DNA from: Linderina pennispora
Lineage: Eukaryota; Kickxellomycota; Kickxellomycetes; Kickxellales; Kickxellaceae
Assembly: GCF_002104995.1 (NCBI RefSeq)
Contig: NW_024468297.1
Span: 1 to 58,825 of the forward strand
Direction: 5' to 3'
Length of the DNA stretch: 58,825 bases
The first letter of the stretch is position 1, and each line of letters starts with the position of its first letter. Shown in pieces: positions 48,772 to 57,248 of the stretch. The position numbers were made by a program, and so were the translations under genes. The notes below the pieces were generated by a model, which saw only the letters and a program-made list of their open reading frames with translations, was not told the origin of the DNA and did not search any database.

Positions 48772-50058
48772 TTAGAGTCTGTGAATAAAGCTACTAATCA
48801 TTTCTAATGACTTGGCAGTCTCGGGACGGTATGAGAATATCAGCTGGAAAACATGCGGCATCCCGTCGTATACGTCGTGTTGAACGATTCCAGGCGTATC
48901 GGGATTATGACTCTTGATCTTCTCATACAAGGAAACATTGTCACCGTACAAGAATTCACAGCCTCCTGTCTCTATCAGAGTTGGTGGAAACCCGGCGAAC
49001 GACCCAAAGATCGGTGATACCAAAGGCGATTCGAGTTCCTTCTTCATCTGCTCACTCAGCGGTTGTCCAGGTGCGTACATGATGCGTATCATAGATAAAG
49101 GTGATTCAAGGGAATTGACAACAAGAAGGTCAGAGTAGGTGTCTAACCCGTGTGTGCCCTGGTAGTACCTGAGGTTTGAAGCGGGCGATAAAAGTACAAG
49201 GCCAGCTGGTGATGGTAAATCCATATAGCGAAGCAAATGTGTCAGCGATAGCGACAAGTTCCCACCTGCACTGTCGCCTGCAACAATAATATCGGCGGGT
49301 CTAAATCCCTGCTTAAGCAAGAAACAGTAGGCAATGAGTGTATCGTGTAAATGCGCTGGAAACGCGTGCTCGGGTGAAAGGCGATAGGCAACGGAGATAA
49401 CGCGGGTGCTTGCGGCTTGAGAAACCTCACCAGTTAGCTTCCTGTACAAATCGATGCTTCCACTTATCCAACCACCACCATGAAAGTACAGAATGACTTT
49501 CTCACCGCTAAATACAGGCTGGGCATCGAGTAGAGTGCCGATATCATGCACATGGGGCTCGAGCTTCCGGATAGCAGCATTCCCTAGGATAACCTCATAG
49601 TTCAGCATCCGGGGCTCTTGCAGCTCCATGTCAGCCTGCACTAGCGTAGCTAGCTTTGGCCCAGCCACGTCAATTGTAGAGAATAAGCTTGTGTCGATGG
49701 CGATCTCTTTTGTGTTGATACAGTGTCCACGGCTGAGTCCCTTTTTTCTTGGCCAAGGGGTACTAGTTGGAAAACCGCTGCGTAGGGCAGCTGCAATGTT
49801 TTGAAAGTCGATGGCTTCGATGGAGTCATCGCTTGGGTGGTGAGGAATAGCTGCCATATACATGCGGGCCACAACATCAATCATCAACTGCACCCAAATG
49901 TCCCAGCTTGGATGCCGCGGCCCCTTACGATAGAACCTATACGCCGATTTCGTAGCAGTGGCGACAAGCAGGCAGCTCATATGAACCAGTTGCCTGAAGG
50001 GGAAGGCAGATGCCGTCTGGGCATTCTTTGGTCTTGACTGAGCCATGAATAAATCCAT
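48772..50058 (-). CDS. Alpha/beta hydrolase, hormone-sensitive-lipase (GDXG) family, copy 2
   Basis: Paralogue of 46894-48213. ATG 50058 (MDLFMAQSRPKN) is preferred. The frame is open to 50292, but that extension is not shared with copy 1. About 428 residues. HGGGW, GDSAGG (canonical GDXG), YRLSPEHAFPA and the His in GMPHVFQ are conserved. A hydrophobic stretch near residues 28-40 (VHMSCLLVATATK) may associate with membrane. The last 90 codons are nearly identical to copy 1 at the DNA level while the middle is clearly more diverged. Substrate unknown. Confidence 0.88.
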   Translation of the reverse strand: MDLFMAQSRPKNAQTASAFPFRQLVHMSCLLVATATKSAYRFYRKGPRHPSWDIWVQLMIDVVARMYMAAIPHHPSDDSIEAIDFQNIAAALRSGFPTSTPWPRKKGLSRGHCINTKEIAIDTSLFSTIDVAGPKLATLVQADMELQEPRMLNYEVILGNAAIRKLEPHVHDIGTLLDAQPVFSGEKVILYFHGGGWISGSIDLYRKLTGEVSQAASTRVISVAYRLSPEHAFPAHLHDTLIAYCFLLKQGFRPADIIVAGDSAGGNLSLSLTHLLRYMDLPSPAGLVLLSPASNLRYYQGTHGLDTYSDLLVVNSLESPLSMIRIMYAPGQPLSEQMKKELESPLVSPIFGSFAGFPPTLIETGGCEFLYGDNVSLYEKIKSHNPDTPGIVQHDVYDGMPHVFQLIFSYRPETAKSLEMISSFIHRL

Positions 50059-50455
50059 AGAGCCAGTTAATCTAGGGAACGAGTGGTTATCGGGTATATG
50101 GAAAGAGGATTTCTCAAAACTATGACTGAAAGGAGGAAGGAAAGCTGGTTGTCTGTCTGGGCCTTTGTACGTATGCGTTTCGGCCTTGTCTATGGTGAGG
50201 CAGGGGGACTCTGGACCCCGAATGTCAACAGAGCCTACACGAAAGTCTACGATAATAACAAAGTACAGCGATGTCGATAAAAGAAAGAGCACATGCCAGC
50301 GTTGCCTAACCTAGTCTGCTGGTAGAGGGCAGTATATCCTGCAAAACAAACACGTAGCTATATTTGCGGATACTTTGAAAGTGCCTGCAAGGCGTTGGTA
50401 TAGGAGACAAGTAGAATGAGTAACACCGGATATAAATTACGAAGCTTCTTGTTAT
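50059..50455. other. Spacer between hydrolase copy 2 and the COP1-like stop
   Basis: About 400 nt; no gene. Probably promoter and leader of hydrolase copy 2. An open frame continuing upstream from its start (to 50292) looks fortuitous. Confidence 0.4.
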
Positions 50456-52939
50456 TCAGGCTAGCTCCAGGACCTTGATGATGCCCTGGCTGTTGGCTGA
50501 AAGCACAGTATTCGACCTGTTCTTCCAGCAGACTGCGCTGACAAATAGCGACGGGTCATCCTCAGGCTGTTCAACGCCAGTGACAGGGTTGCAGTTACCA
50601 AACTTGTATACGACAGCAGGCTTGGAGAGATTGCGGTAGTACGAATACATGGTGTTGTTCTCGGAGCCACACGAGATCCACTCACCGCCGGATGTGGTCA
50701 GACCAACAAAGTTCTTTTCGTTGGCATGGCCAGTGAAGGTGCGTACACACTCTTGCGAGCGCAGGCTCCACAGCTTCAGCGAGCTATCAGTAGACGCCGA
50801 TACGATCTCGTCAGGCGACAGGAACCGCGTATACGACACAGCCTTACGGTGGCCACGCAGCACGCACAGCGGCTGCTTTGGTGAGCGCAGGTCAAAGCAG
50901 TGCACGTTGTGGTCGGCTGAGCCAAAGCTCAGAATGTTGCCATGCAGAGGGTTGAACCGCACACAGCACACGTTCGCCTTGCCCTCGATGGTCAGCACCG
51001 ATGCGCGGCGGTTGGTCGCCCATACCTTCACCTTGCCGTCGTCGCTGCCTGAGCACAGCCGCGTTGGGTCGGTGCGAGAAAAGTCCACGCTCCACGCGCG
51101 CTTCTCATGCTCGTCCAGGCTCAGCGTCGGCACGCTCGAGCCGACGTCCCACAGCGTCACCGCCCCGTCGTAGTCCGAGCACGCCAGCTGCGCCTTTATG
51201 TACGGGTTGAATGCCAGGCAGCTAATCTTGGACCGGTTTGTGAACTCCACTGACGGATACTGCATCGCCGTTGGCACAAACGCCGGCTCGTCTGCTGCGT
51301 CGCCCTCGCGGTGCCACCACTCCTGCCGCCCACCATGTGCCATGCGCTGCCGCTGGAGCTGCCGCTGTCGCTGTCGCTGTCTCTGCCGCTGCTGTGCAGT
51401 CTGTGCCAGGTCTGTCCAGGTGTCGGCCTGCGAAATGACATTGTTGTAGTCGTAGATCTTGATTTTCCGTGTCACTCCGGCCACAGCAAACAGCTCGTCA
51501 TCCTTGTCAAACTCGATGCTGGCCACGATGGCTGTGTTTGCTGTGCTGTCCCCATACCGCAGCGTCGCCACCGGCTCGAACCGCTCGTACCGCGCAAACG
51601 TCGTCAGCGTATCCAGGAACTCGTCCAGCGACTCGTCACCACCCGCCCCGCGCATACGTGAGTCAAAGTAGAACGCCTCCAAGTCCTCATAGTGCTCCTC
51701 CACGCGCCGGTTCTTTGGCCGTGCTGACTCGCCCGCACCTGTCTTGCTGCTGTCCGGCTCCGCCGAGTCAGTATCGCGTCGTGGTGCGTCGGGGATCAGC
51801 GAGCCGTCGTCAGCAGTCACCGCGTTAGGTACCGGCACGCCGCTGGCATCGCCCTGCGTACCAGAGCGCTGCTGCAGAAACCGCGCGCTGCCCTCACCCG
51901 TTGGTGCAGCAGACTCTAGCTGTGCTGTCACATGGTCGAGGTCCTCCTCAACAATCAGTAGCTGCTTGCGCAATACTTCCATCGACGCGACCTTGCGACC
52001 GCGAGCCGCCAGCAGAAACTGCCTCATGGTAGCCATCTCAAACTGTCGCTCGTAGCTGCGCAGCGACTGCTTTTTTTGCTGCAGCACTGCCAGCAGCGCA
52101 TCGACATCATCGGGGTCCAGGGGTGAGCCGTTCTCTACCGAGCTGCGCAGCTGCTGCAAAATGTCCGACGTGCGGCGCAGCGGCGATTGCACCAGCGACC
52201 CAGCATCCGCAATGACTTGGTTCAGCGTGAAGTTTGGGAAGATCTGGTCACGCTCCAGCGGCTGTAGGCATGTAGGGCACATCCGCCGCTCGGTCAGATG
52301 CCGCGAGATGCACCGGTAGCAGAACGAATGTCCGCATACAGCCATGAATGCCTCCTGGATCGTCTGCAGGCATATCGGGCATGTGCCACCATCCTGCCTA
52401 TCCATGCTGCGTCCACCTGCCTGCCGCCCGCTCTCTGCGCCAATCGCTGCCAGAAATCCGCTCTCTCCAGTCGCTGCCCGCCCGCTGCCGCCCCGCCCCG
52501 GCGACCCAGGCAGTCTCGGCGCTGTGTCAGCCACCGGTGACGCATGGCCTGAACCGCTGTCGCCCGACTCGGTCGACGCATCCGATTGCATCGGCTCGGA
52601 CTGGAACCCCAGAGGGTGCCGCGCAGGTGTGCCTACGGCGTGGTACTGCGCTGCCCGGGGGATGTTGGCAAAGTCACCACCCGTTGTGCTCAGCGTCCGT
52701 GACGCCGTCGGTGACGTCGGGTATGGTGATGTGCGTGGTGTGTGCGTCCGTGTGTTTGATGTCCGGATTGGCAGCTGCGAGGTTTCAGTCAGGTATGTGC
52801 TGCTGGAGGCCGGCGGGGTAGACACCGTAGGCGGCGGAGACTGCTGTCCATCACCAGCTGTTGCTGGCGCTGCAGCCGAGGCACTGGCTGTGGTGTTTTC
52901 AGTACCGTTGTTTTCAGGTGCTGTGCTTTCGGTGCTCAT
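50456..52939 (-). CDS. COP1: COP1-type RING / coiled-coil / WD40 E3 ubiquitin ligase
   Basis: Predicted substrate-receptor and ligase that ubiquitinates regulators (transcription factors in plants and animals). ATG 52939 (MSTESTAPENNG) is preferred; about 827 residues, intact. A Ser/Thr/Pro/Ala-rich N-terminus precedes a C3HC4 RING at about 186-226 (CPICLQTIQEAFMAVCGHSF, then RRMCPTC). A helical, probably coiled-coil region at about 280-350 (DALLAVLQQKKQSLRSYERQ) follows. Seven-bladed WD40 repeats run from about 566 to the end. COP1-specific repeat motifs are kept: RGHRKAVSYTRF, EIVSASTDSSLKLWSL and FTGHANEKNFVGL, then SCGSENNTMYSYYR. It is divergent from the CNBP-like gene across 427 nt. Confidence 0.9.
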   Translation of the reverse strand: MSTESTAPENNGTENTTASASAAAPATAGDGQQSPPPTVSTPPASSSTYLTETSQLPIRTSNTRTHTPRTSPYPTSPTASRTLSTTGGDFANIPRAAQYHAVGTPARHPLGFQSEPMQSDASTESGDSGSGHASPVADTAPRLPGSPGRGGSGRAATGESGFLAAIGAESGRQAGGRSMDRQDGGTCPICLQTIQEAFMAVCGHSFCYRCISRHLTERRMCPTCLQPLERDQIFPNFTLNQVIADAGSLVQSPLRRTSDILQQLRSSVENGSPLDPDDVDALLAVLQQKKQSLRSYERQFEMATMRQFLLAARGRKVASMEVLRKQLLIVEEDLDHVTAQLESAAPTGEGSARFLQQRSGTQGDASGVPVPNAVTADDGSLIPDAPRRDTDSAEPDSSKTGAGESARPKNRRVEEHYEDLEAFYFDSRMRGAGGDESLDEFLDTLTTFARYERFEPVATLRYGDSTANTAIVASIEFDKDDELFAVAGVTRKIKIYDYNNVISQADTWTDLAQTAQQRQRQRQRQRQLQRQRMAHGGRQEWWHREGDAADEPAFVPTAMQYPSVEFTNRSKISCLAFNPYIKAQLACSDYDGAVTLWDVGSSVPTLSLDEHEKRAWSVDFSRTDPTRLCSGSDDGKVKVWATNRRASVLTIEGKANVCCVRFNPLHGNILSFGSADHNVHCFDLRSPKQPLCVLRGHRKAVSYTRFLSPDEIVSASTDSSLKLWSLRSQECVRTFTGHANEKNFVGLTTSGGEWISCGSENNTMYSYYRNLSKPAVVYKFGNCNPVTGVEQPEDDPSLFVSAVCWKNRSNTVLSANSQGIIKVLELA

Positions 52940-53366
52940 GATTAAATGTGTCTGTGGTGGAATGAAAATGAAAATATGAAGAAGCCTGCCGCAAAGAGTA
53001 TCAAGAAGTAGAGGAGAGCGGCAATAGTAGCCCAAAATCGACACCACAACTGACTAATGAAGCCAGAGCCGAGCCGAGCCGCCGGGTTCCTGGAAGCGGG
53101 GGATAGCCTGGCCACAATCACGTGAGCATTGCTACTAGCACGATGGCCCAAGCAAGGATTTTTTGTTGACAGAACTTTTAGTTCCTTAACCTTTCCATCA
53201 AACACTTTTTTGTTCATCTGAGACGGATTGTCGTGGTGCAGTTTAATTTTCTTCTTCGGTCGTAGTCGTTCAGAGGAGAAAATCAGTTTAGTCGAGTACA
53301 CAAGAGAGCTTGAACCTTTTTGAATCCAGCAGACGCTTTACCCTCCCCGATTTTAACCCATCTACA
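52940..53366. promoter_or_regulatory. Shared divergent promoter region, COP1-like / CNBP-like
   Basis: 427 nt separate the two ATGs. A CCGAGCCGAGCCGCC GC-rich repeat near 53067-53085 and a CACGTGA at 53118-53124 are candidate elements; no clear TATA box was seen. Confidence 0.4.
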
Positions 53367-54032
53367 ATGGCTGGCGGCAGATTCTCCGTATTGTGCTACA
53401 AGTGTGGCAAGCCTGGTCACTTTAGCCGGGATTGTGAGGAGGCCGAGGGGCTCTGCTACAACTGCGGACAGCCCGGTCATGTTGCGCAGGAGTGCCCGGA
53501 GCCGCGCAGCGACGCACTGCGCGAGTGCTTCAACTGCGGCGAGCAGGGCCATCTGTCGAAGGAGTGCCCGGAGCCGCGCAAGCCGCGTGCCGAGTCGCGC
53601 GAGCCACGTAAGTGCTTCACGTGCGGCAAGCTTGGCCACTACGCGCGCAACTGCCCGGAGAAGGAGGGCGACGAGCCGGTGGAGCGTGCACCAATCAGCC
53701 AGCGCGTGGGCGGCGCAGTGCGGGCCAAGAAGACCGTGATCTGCCATGTCTGCAAGGGGCCGAACCACTACGCCAAGGACTGCACGCTGGATCCGAAGCG
53801 CTGCTACACCTGCAATGGCGTCGGCCATCTGGCCAGGGATTGCCCGCAGGGGCGTGAGCCGCGGGCTGCGTTCTCGGACCGCAGGTGCTACAACTGCCAG
53901 CAGTCGGGCCATCTGGCCAGGGACTGCCCCGAGCCGTATGATGGCGACCGGCGCGTCGGCGACCGCAAGTGCTTCCGCTGCGGAGAGCCCGGCCACTTTG
54001 CCAGGGAGTGCCCGAACTCGGACGAGGAGTAG
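53367..54032 (+). CDS. CCHC zinc-knuckle protein, CNBP/Gis2/Byr3 type
   Basis: Nucleic-acid-binding protein acting in translation and RNA/G-quadruplex regulation in its yeast and animal relatives. ATG 53367 ([14 protein letters not shown]) is preferred over the longer frame from 53310, which has no ATG. 221 residues, intact. Eight CX2CX4HX4C knuckles are visible (first [14 protein letters not shown], last [14 protein letters not shown]); the fifth is atypical ([14 protein letters not shown]). Linkers are Arg/Gly/Glu-rich. The usual family members have seven knuckles. Single exon. Confidence 0.93.
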   Translation: MAGGRFSVLCYKCGKPGHFSRDCEEAEGLCYNCGQPGHVAQECPEPRSDALRECFNCGEQGHLSKECPEPRKPRAESREPRKCFTCGKLGHYARNCPEKEGDEPVERAPISQRVGGAVRAKKTVICHVCKGPNHYAKDCTLDPKRCYTCNGVGHLARDCPQGREPRAAFSDRRCYNCQQSGHLARDCPEPYDGDRRVGDRKCFRCGEPGHFARECPNSDEE

Positions 54033-55790
54033 GCAGGGTGCGTGGTTATTTGCTGGGCACCTTTTTAATCCATGTTTAGCCGATAATATATGGATCAAGT
54101 GAGAATCACTCGGCAGTGCCGCTTACCTGGCTCGGCGGCCGTTTGTGGGCTATATGCATCATACTGTATCCCGTGCTGGAGGCGGCTTCTGAATACATGG
54201 CGGCCTACATGATACGCTTTCCGTTGGGGGGTGCAGGCGGCAGTGTGAGAGTGAACACAAGAAATTCTGCTGCAGTATTGGCTGCTGCTCACAATGTCTC
54301 GGTACGCTGATGTCGCTCCAGTGTGGAAACTCAGACAAGGCTGGTGAAAATCATCTGCATAGGTCATGCATGTCTCGATGACAACCTCCCTCCTGTCGCA
54401 CGGCAACAAGCCCCCTTGCCCCTCCTATCTACTGCGAGGAACAGGGCCCCAGTTCTGTATTGTCCCGTTACCTGGCCTACGCCTTGTCTCCCGCTGTTTC
54501 CACCATGCGAGTCACTCCGAAATCGGCTCTGCCAGCTTCGCTCCATGCATTTTCAGCGACATATGCATGCACCCTGGTTATAAGACAAACGGGTGTATGC
54601 ACCACAGAGTGCTGTTGCGGAAGCAGCGGCCTTCTATTCGTCCTGCTTCGCCTCCTCTTGGCCGTTCAGCACACGCACGGAGTGCCAATGTACGTGGTGC
54701 CGATCGCTGCAACACGCAGCACATATATATGCACGTCAGACAATAGTCCATGGCGAAGGAGGAAGGAGGACGCGGATCAGGGCGTGGTTTTCTTCAGCCC
54801 TTTTTGAGCAAAAGAAAAAGTAATTTGCAGAATAGCACGCACCAACAAATCCCCCTGTCTCAACCGCCCCTCAATCGGCACCCTCAATGTCACCTGCTGG
54901 CCGTATGTCACGTTGGCATAAACTCCAAAAAAGGAAATGACATATGCACCATTTTCTTATAGGTGTCGCCGAGTGAGAATTCCGTGCGAGTGCTCTCCCA
55001 GCCATACAGTTTTCTTTTAATTTTAGCAGCTCTACAAAGGCAAGCGTGAACGGAAAATCGTGCTGGAATTGCTTCCTCTCCTCTTCCCTTTGCAACGACG
55101 CTGCTACCACGTCCCAGCCATCACAGAAAAGCGGGCTTTTTGTCTTGGTCCATTGTCCTTGTCACGCCATGCATCCCATTGGTCCCTTCTCCCCACTTGA
55201 TAACACCGGCCGTAGTCTGAAAACGTTCTAATTCGCTTTCAGCCTTGCGTCCTGGTGGTTTGTTTCGTGGCGAGGAATTCCTCTCCTCTTTGCTCGGTCA
55301 ACCGAGGGTGCATGGCACGATGCATGCTGGCAAAGGGCCGTATAATGGCACTTTTGGGGGCGGTGCTTTGTCGATGGCCTATGAAGTTTTACAAGAGGCA
55401 TGCAAATGGAGTGACAGAATCTCCGAGTGGGAAAAACTGTGGCCGGGTGTACCCGGATATGACGGGCATGCGAGGAGCCTAACCTGCGTTTTATAAAAAC
55501 AACAGTGCTCAAACGATCTGCTGGGATTCGTTCCTTTCCAGCAAGAACTCTGCAGGATCTGGCACTGCCGGTAGGTCATACATAAGCAGAAAAACACTGG
55601 TATGGTTCAGCGGATGGTGCCTTTCAGAAAGGACATCTCGGAGCGGTGACGTTGAAGGACTTCAGGCCATAGAGTCATTGTACACACCCCCTCCCCTTCA
55701 AGTGAACAGAATGGGTACTTAAATAGAGCATTGGAAGAGATAGACAATATTCACAAAAAAACTACTACATGGGAGCAAGTGGGAGACGAC
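54033..55790. other. Long spacer, no gene recognised
   Basis: About 1.75 kb between the CNBP-like stop and the stop of the Myb-domain gene. Several ORFs of 60-126 codons lack recognisable composition and do not show conserved motifs on either strand. No tRNA or repeat was noticed. Confidence 0.4.
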
Positions 55791-57248
55791 TTACTCCATC
55801 TCCTTATCCTGGTAGTCCTGCTCAGCATTATCGACCGCCATGGTCTCAGCAGCAGGCTCGGCAACCTTGCTGGAGCTGGCGACAGCCGCGGCATTAGCAG
55901 TGGCTGTCGCAGCAGCCAGCAGTGCTGCGTTTTTCTCAGCGGCCTCCGCCTTGAGCTTAGCGGCCATGATCTTGCCCTTGAGGTTGCAGAGCCACCGCTG
56001 GCGGCACTGCAGGTTGGTGCGGCCCGGCACCATCTTGGAGACCTTCACCCACTGGCGCTCGTCTCCCCACTTCTCGACGGCCTTCTTGAGCAGCTCGTCC
56101 TCCTCAGGCTGCCATCTGTTGGCGGGGCCGCGGGAGCGCTTGCCGTGGTAGAAGTTCATGACGCCGTCCTGCTTCTGCGGCGCCTCTTCTGGGTAGTATG
56201 AGGGTGGGTAGGGGTGCGTCATGTTTCCGGTGTTCAGCGGGGCAAACACATACCTCTCCTGCGGGACATTCACGCTCGTATGGAACGCCATCACCGACTC
56301 TTGCCCATGAACCATCTGGTGCATGGTCGGGTGCTGCATATACGGGTGGATGCGTGATGGCTGGGCGTAGTGGGCCGAGTGTCGCTGGTGGAGGTCGATG
56401 GGGATTTCACGCACATCGGCCTGGTGGTGTGGAAGCGGCGCTCTTGTCAGCGTGTGCATAGGCTGCATCTGGGGAGGCATCTGCATCTGGTGGGGTGGCA
56501 TCTGGTACTGGGGCGGTACCATCTGGTGCTGGTGTGGCACCTGGTATGGTGACACCTGACGCGGTTGCACCTGGTGTGTCTGGTAATGAGGCGCATAGGG
56601 GTCAGGGCTGCTGACAGGCGCTATGCCAACCGGAGAGCTGTTGTGCGACATGGGAGGAGAGGGCTGGCAGGCGTACGGCGACCGTGGCGACACTGTCCCC
56701 TGCTGCTGGTAGCCATAGTCTGGTGCCTTGCCTTTCGGGCCACGGATGCTGAGCTGGTTGAATTGCGGGCCGAGGGTGTCGGTGGGCGACAGAGAGAGTT
56801 CTGGGCTCGGCAGCTGCTTGACTGGCGACAGCTTGTAGCTGCTGCGCCTGGACATCTCGGCCTGCTTCTCCTGTTCCCCTTCTCCTGCTCTCCTTGCTCC
56901 TTCTTGCCATTGAGCAAGAACTCCACCGAGATGCGGTTGAGATCCGCTTTGTGGCTTAGCTTCTCCTCCACCTTCTTCATCACATCCTGCCGCGTCTCCG
57001 CCGGGTGGAACTGGTGGTGGGGCTGGGGGACAGGCGACAGGGCAGACGCGTGCTGGTGGTGGTGGGGCGACCGCCCCAATCACAGGCTGGCCTTCATTTC
57101 CCGCTCCTGGCGCATGAGTATACATGCTGCTATTGTGGACAACTTGGGTGTTGGCAAGATGAACGCCTGGCTGGCCACCACCGCCATTGTTGATGGTGCC
57201 ACTGCGGCAATAAGAATTGCGCACGAAGGATGCGACGAGCTTGGGCAT
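55791..57248 (-). CDS. Myb/SANT-domain DNA-binding protein (two frameshifts)
   Basis: Putative transcription or chromatin regulator. ATG 57248 (MPKLVASFVRNSY). The first frame is left at a C run at 57074-57077 (one base too many). It continues as HHHQHASALSPVPQ and a helical ETRQDVMKKVEEKLSHKADL segment (about 57070-56890). It returns to the long frame at 56876-56879 (one base short). A Met/Pro/Gln/His-rich middle (HQHQMVPPQYQM, MPPHQMQMPP) follows, typical of transactivation or disordered regions. One Myb repeat lies at about 56127-55990: NRWQPEEDELLKKAVEKWG, then QWVKVSKMVPGRTNLQCRQRW. An Ala-rich acidic tail follows. The protein may bind DNA as a single-repeat Myb. No orthologue is named. 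Confidence 0.7.
   Translation of the reverse strand: MPKLVASFVRNSYCRSGTINNGGGGQPGVHLANTQVVHNSSMYTHAPGAGNEGQPVIGAVAPPPPARVCPVACPPAPPPVPPGGDAAGCDEEGGGEAKPQSGSQPHLGGVLAQWQEGARRAGEGEQEKQAEMSRRSSYKLSPVKQLPSPELSLSPTDTLGPQFNQLSIRGPKGKAPDYGYQQQGTVSPRSPYACQPSPPMSHNSSPVGIAPVSSPDPYAPHYQTHQVQPRQVSPYQVPHQHQMVPPQYQMPPHQMQMPPQMQPMHTLTRAPLPHHQADVREIPIDLHQRHSAHYAQPSRIHPYMQHPTMHQMVHGQESVMAFHTSVNVPQERYVFAPLNTGNMTHPYPPSYYPEEAPQKQDGVMNFYHGKRSRGPANRWQPEEDELLKKAVEKWGDERQWVKVSKMVPGRTNLQCRQRWLCNLKGKIMAAKLKAEAAEKNAALLAAATATANAAAVASSSKVAEPAAETMAVDNAEQDYQDKEME

Noticed and set aside
53283-54098. 271-codon minus-strand ORF, Ala/Leu/Arg-rich
   Set aside because: Exact antisense shadow of the CCHC knuckle gene; composition is what the knuckle codons give in reverse.
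1-57248. Programmed ribosomal frameshifting as a shared explanation
   Set aside because: Shifts occur in both directions, many times per gene, without a common slippery site, in families not known for it; sequencing indels are simpler.
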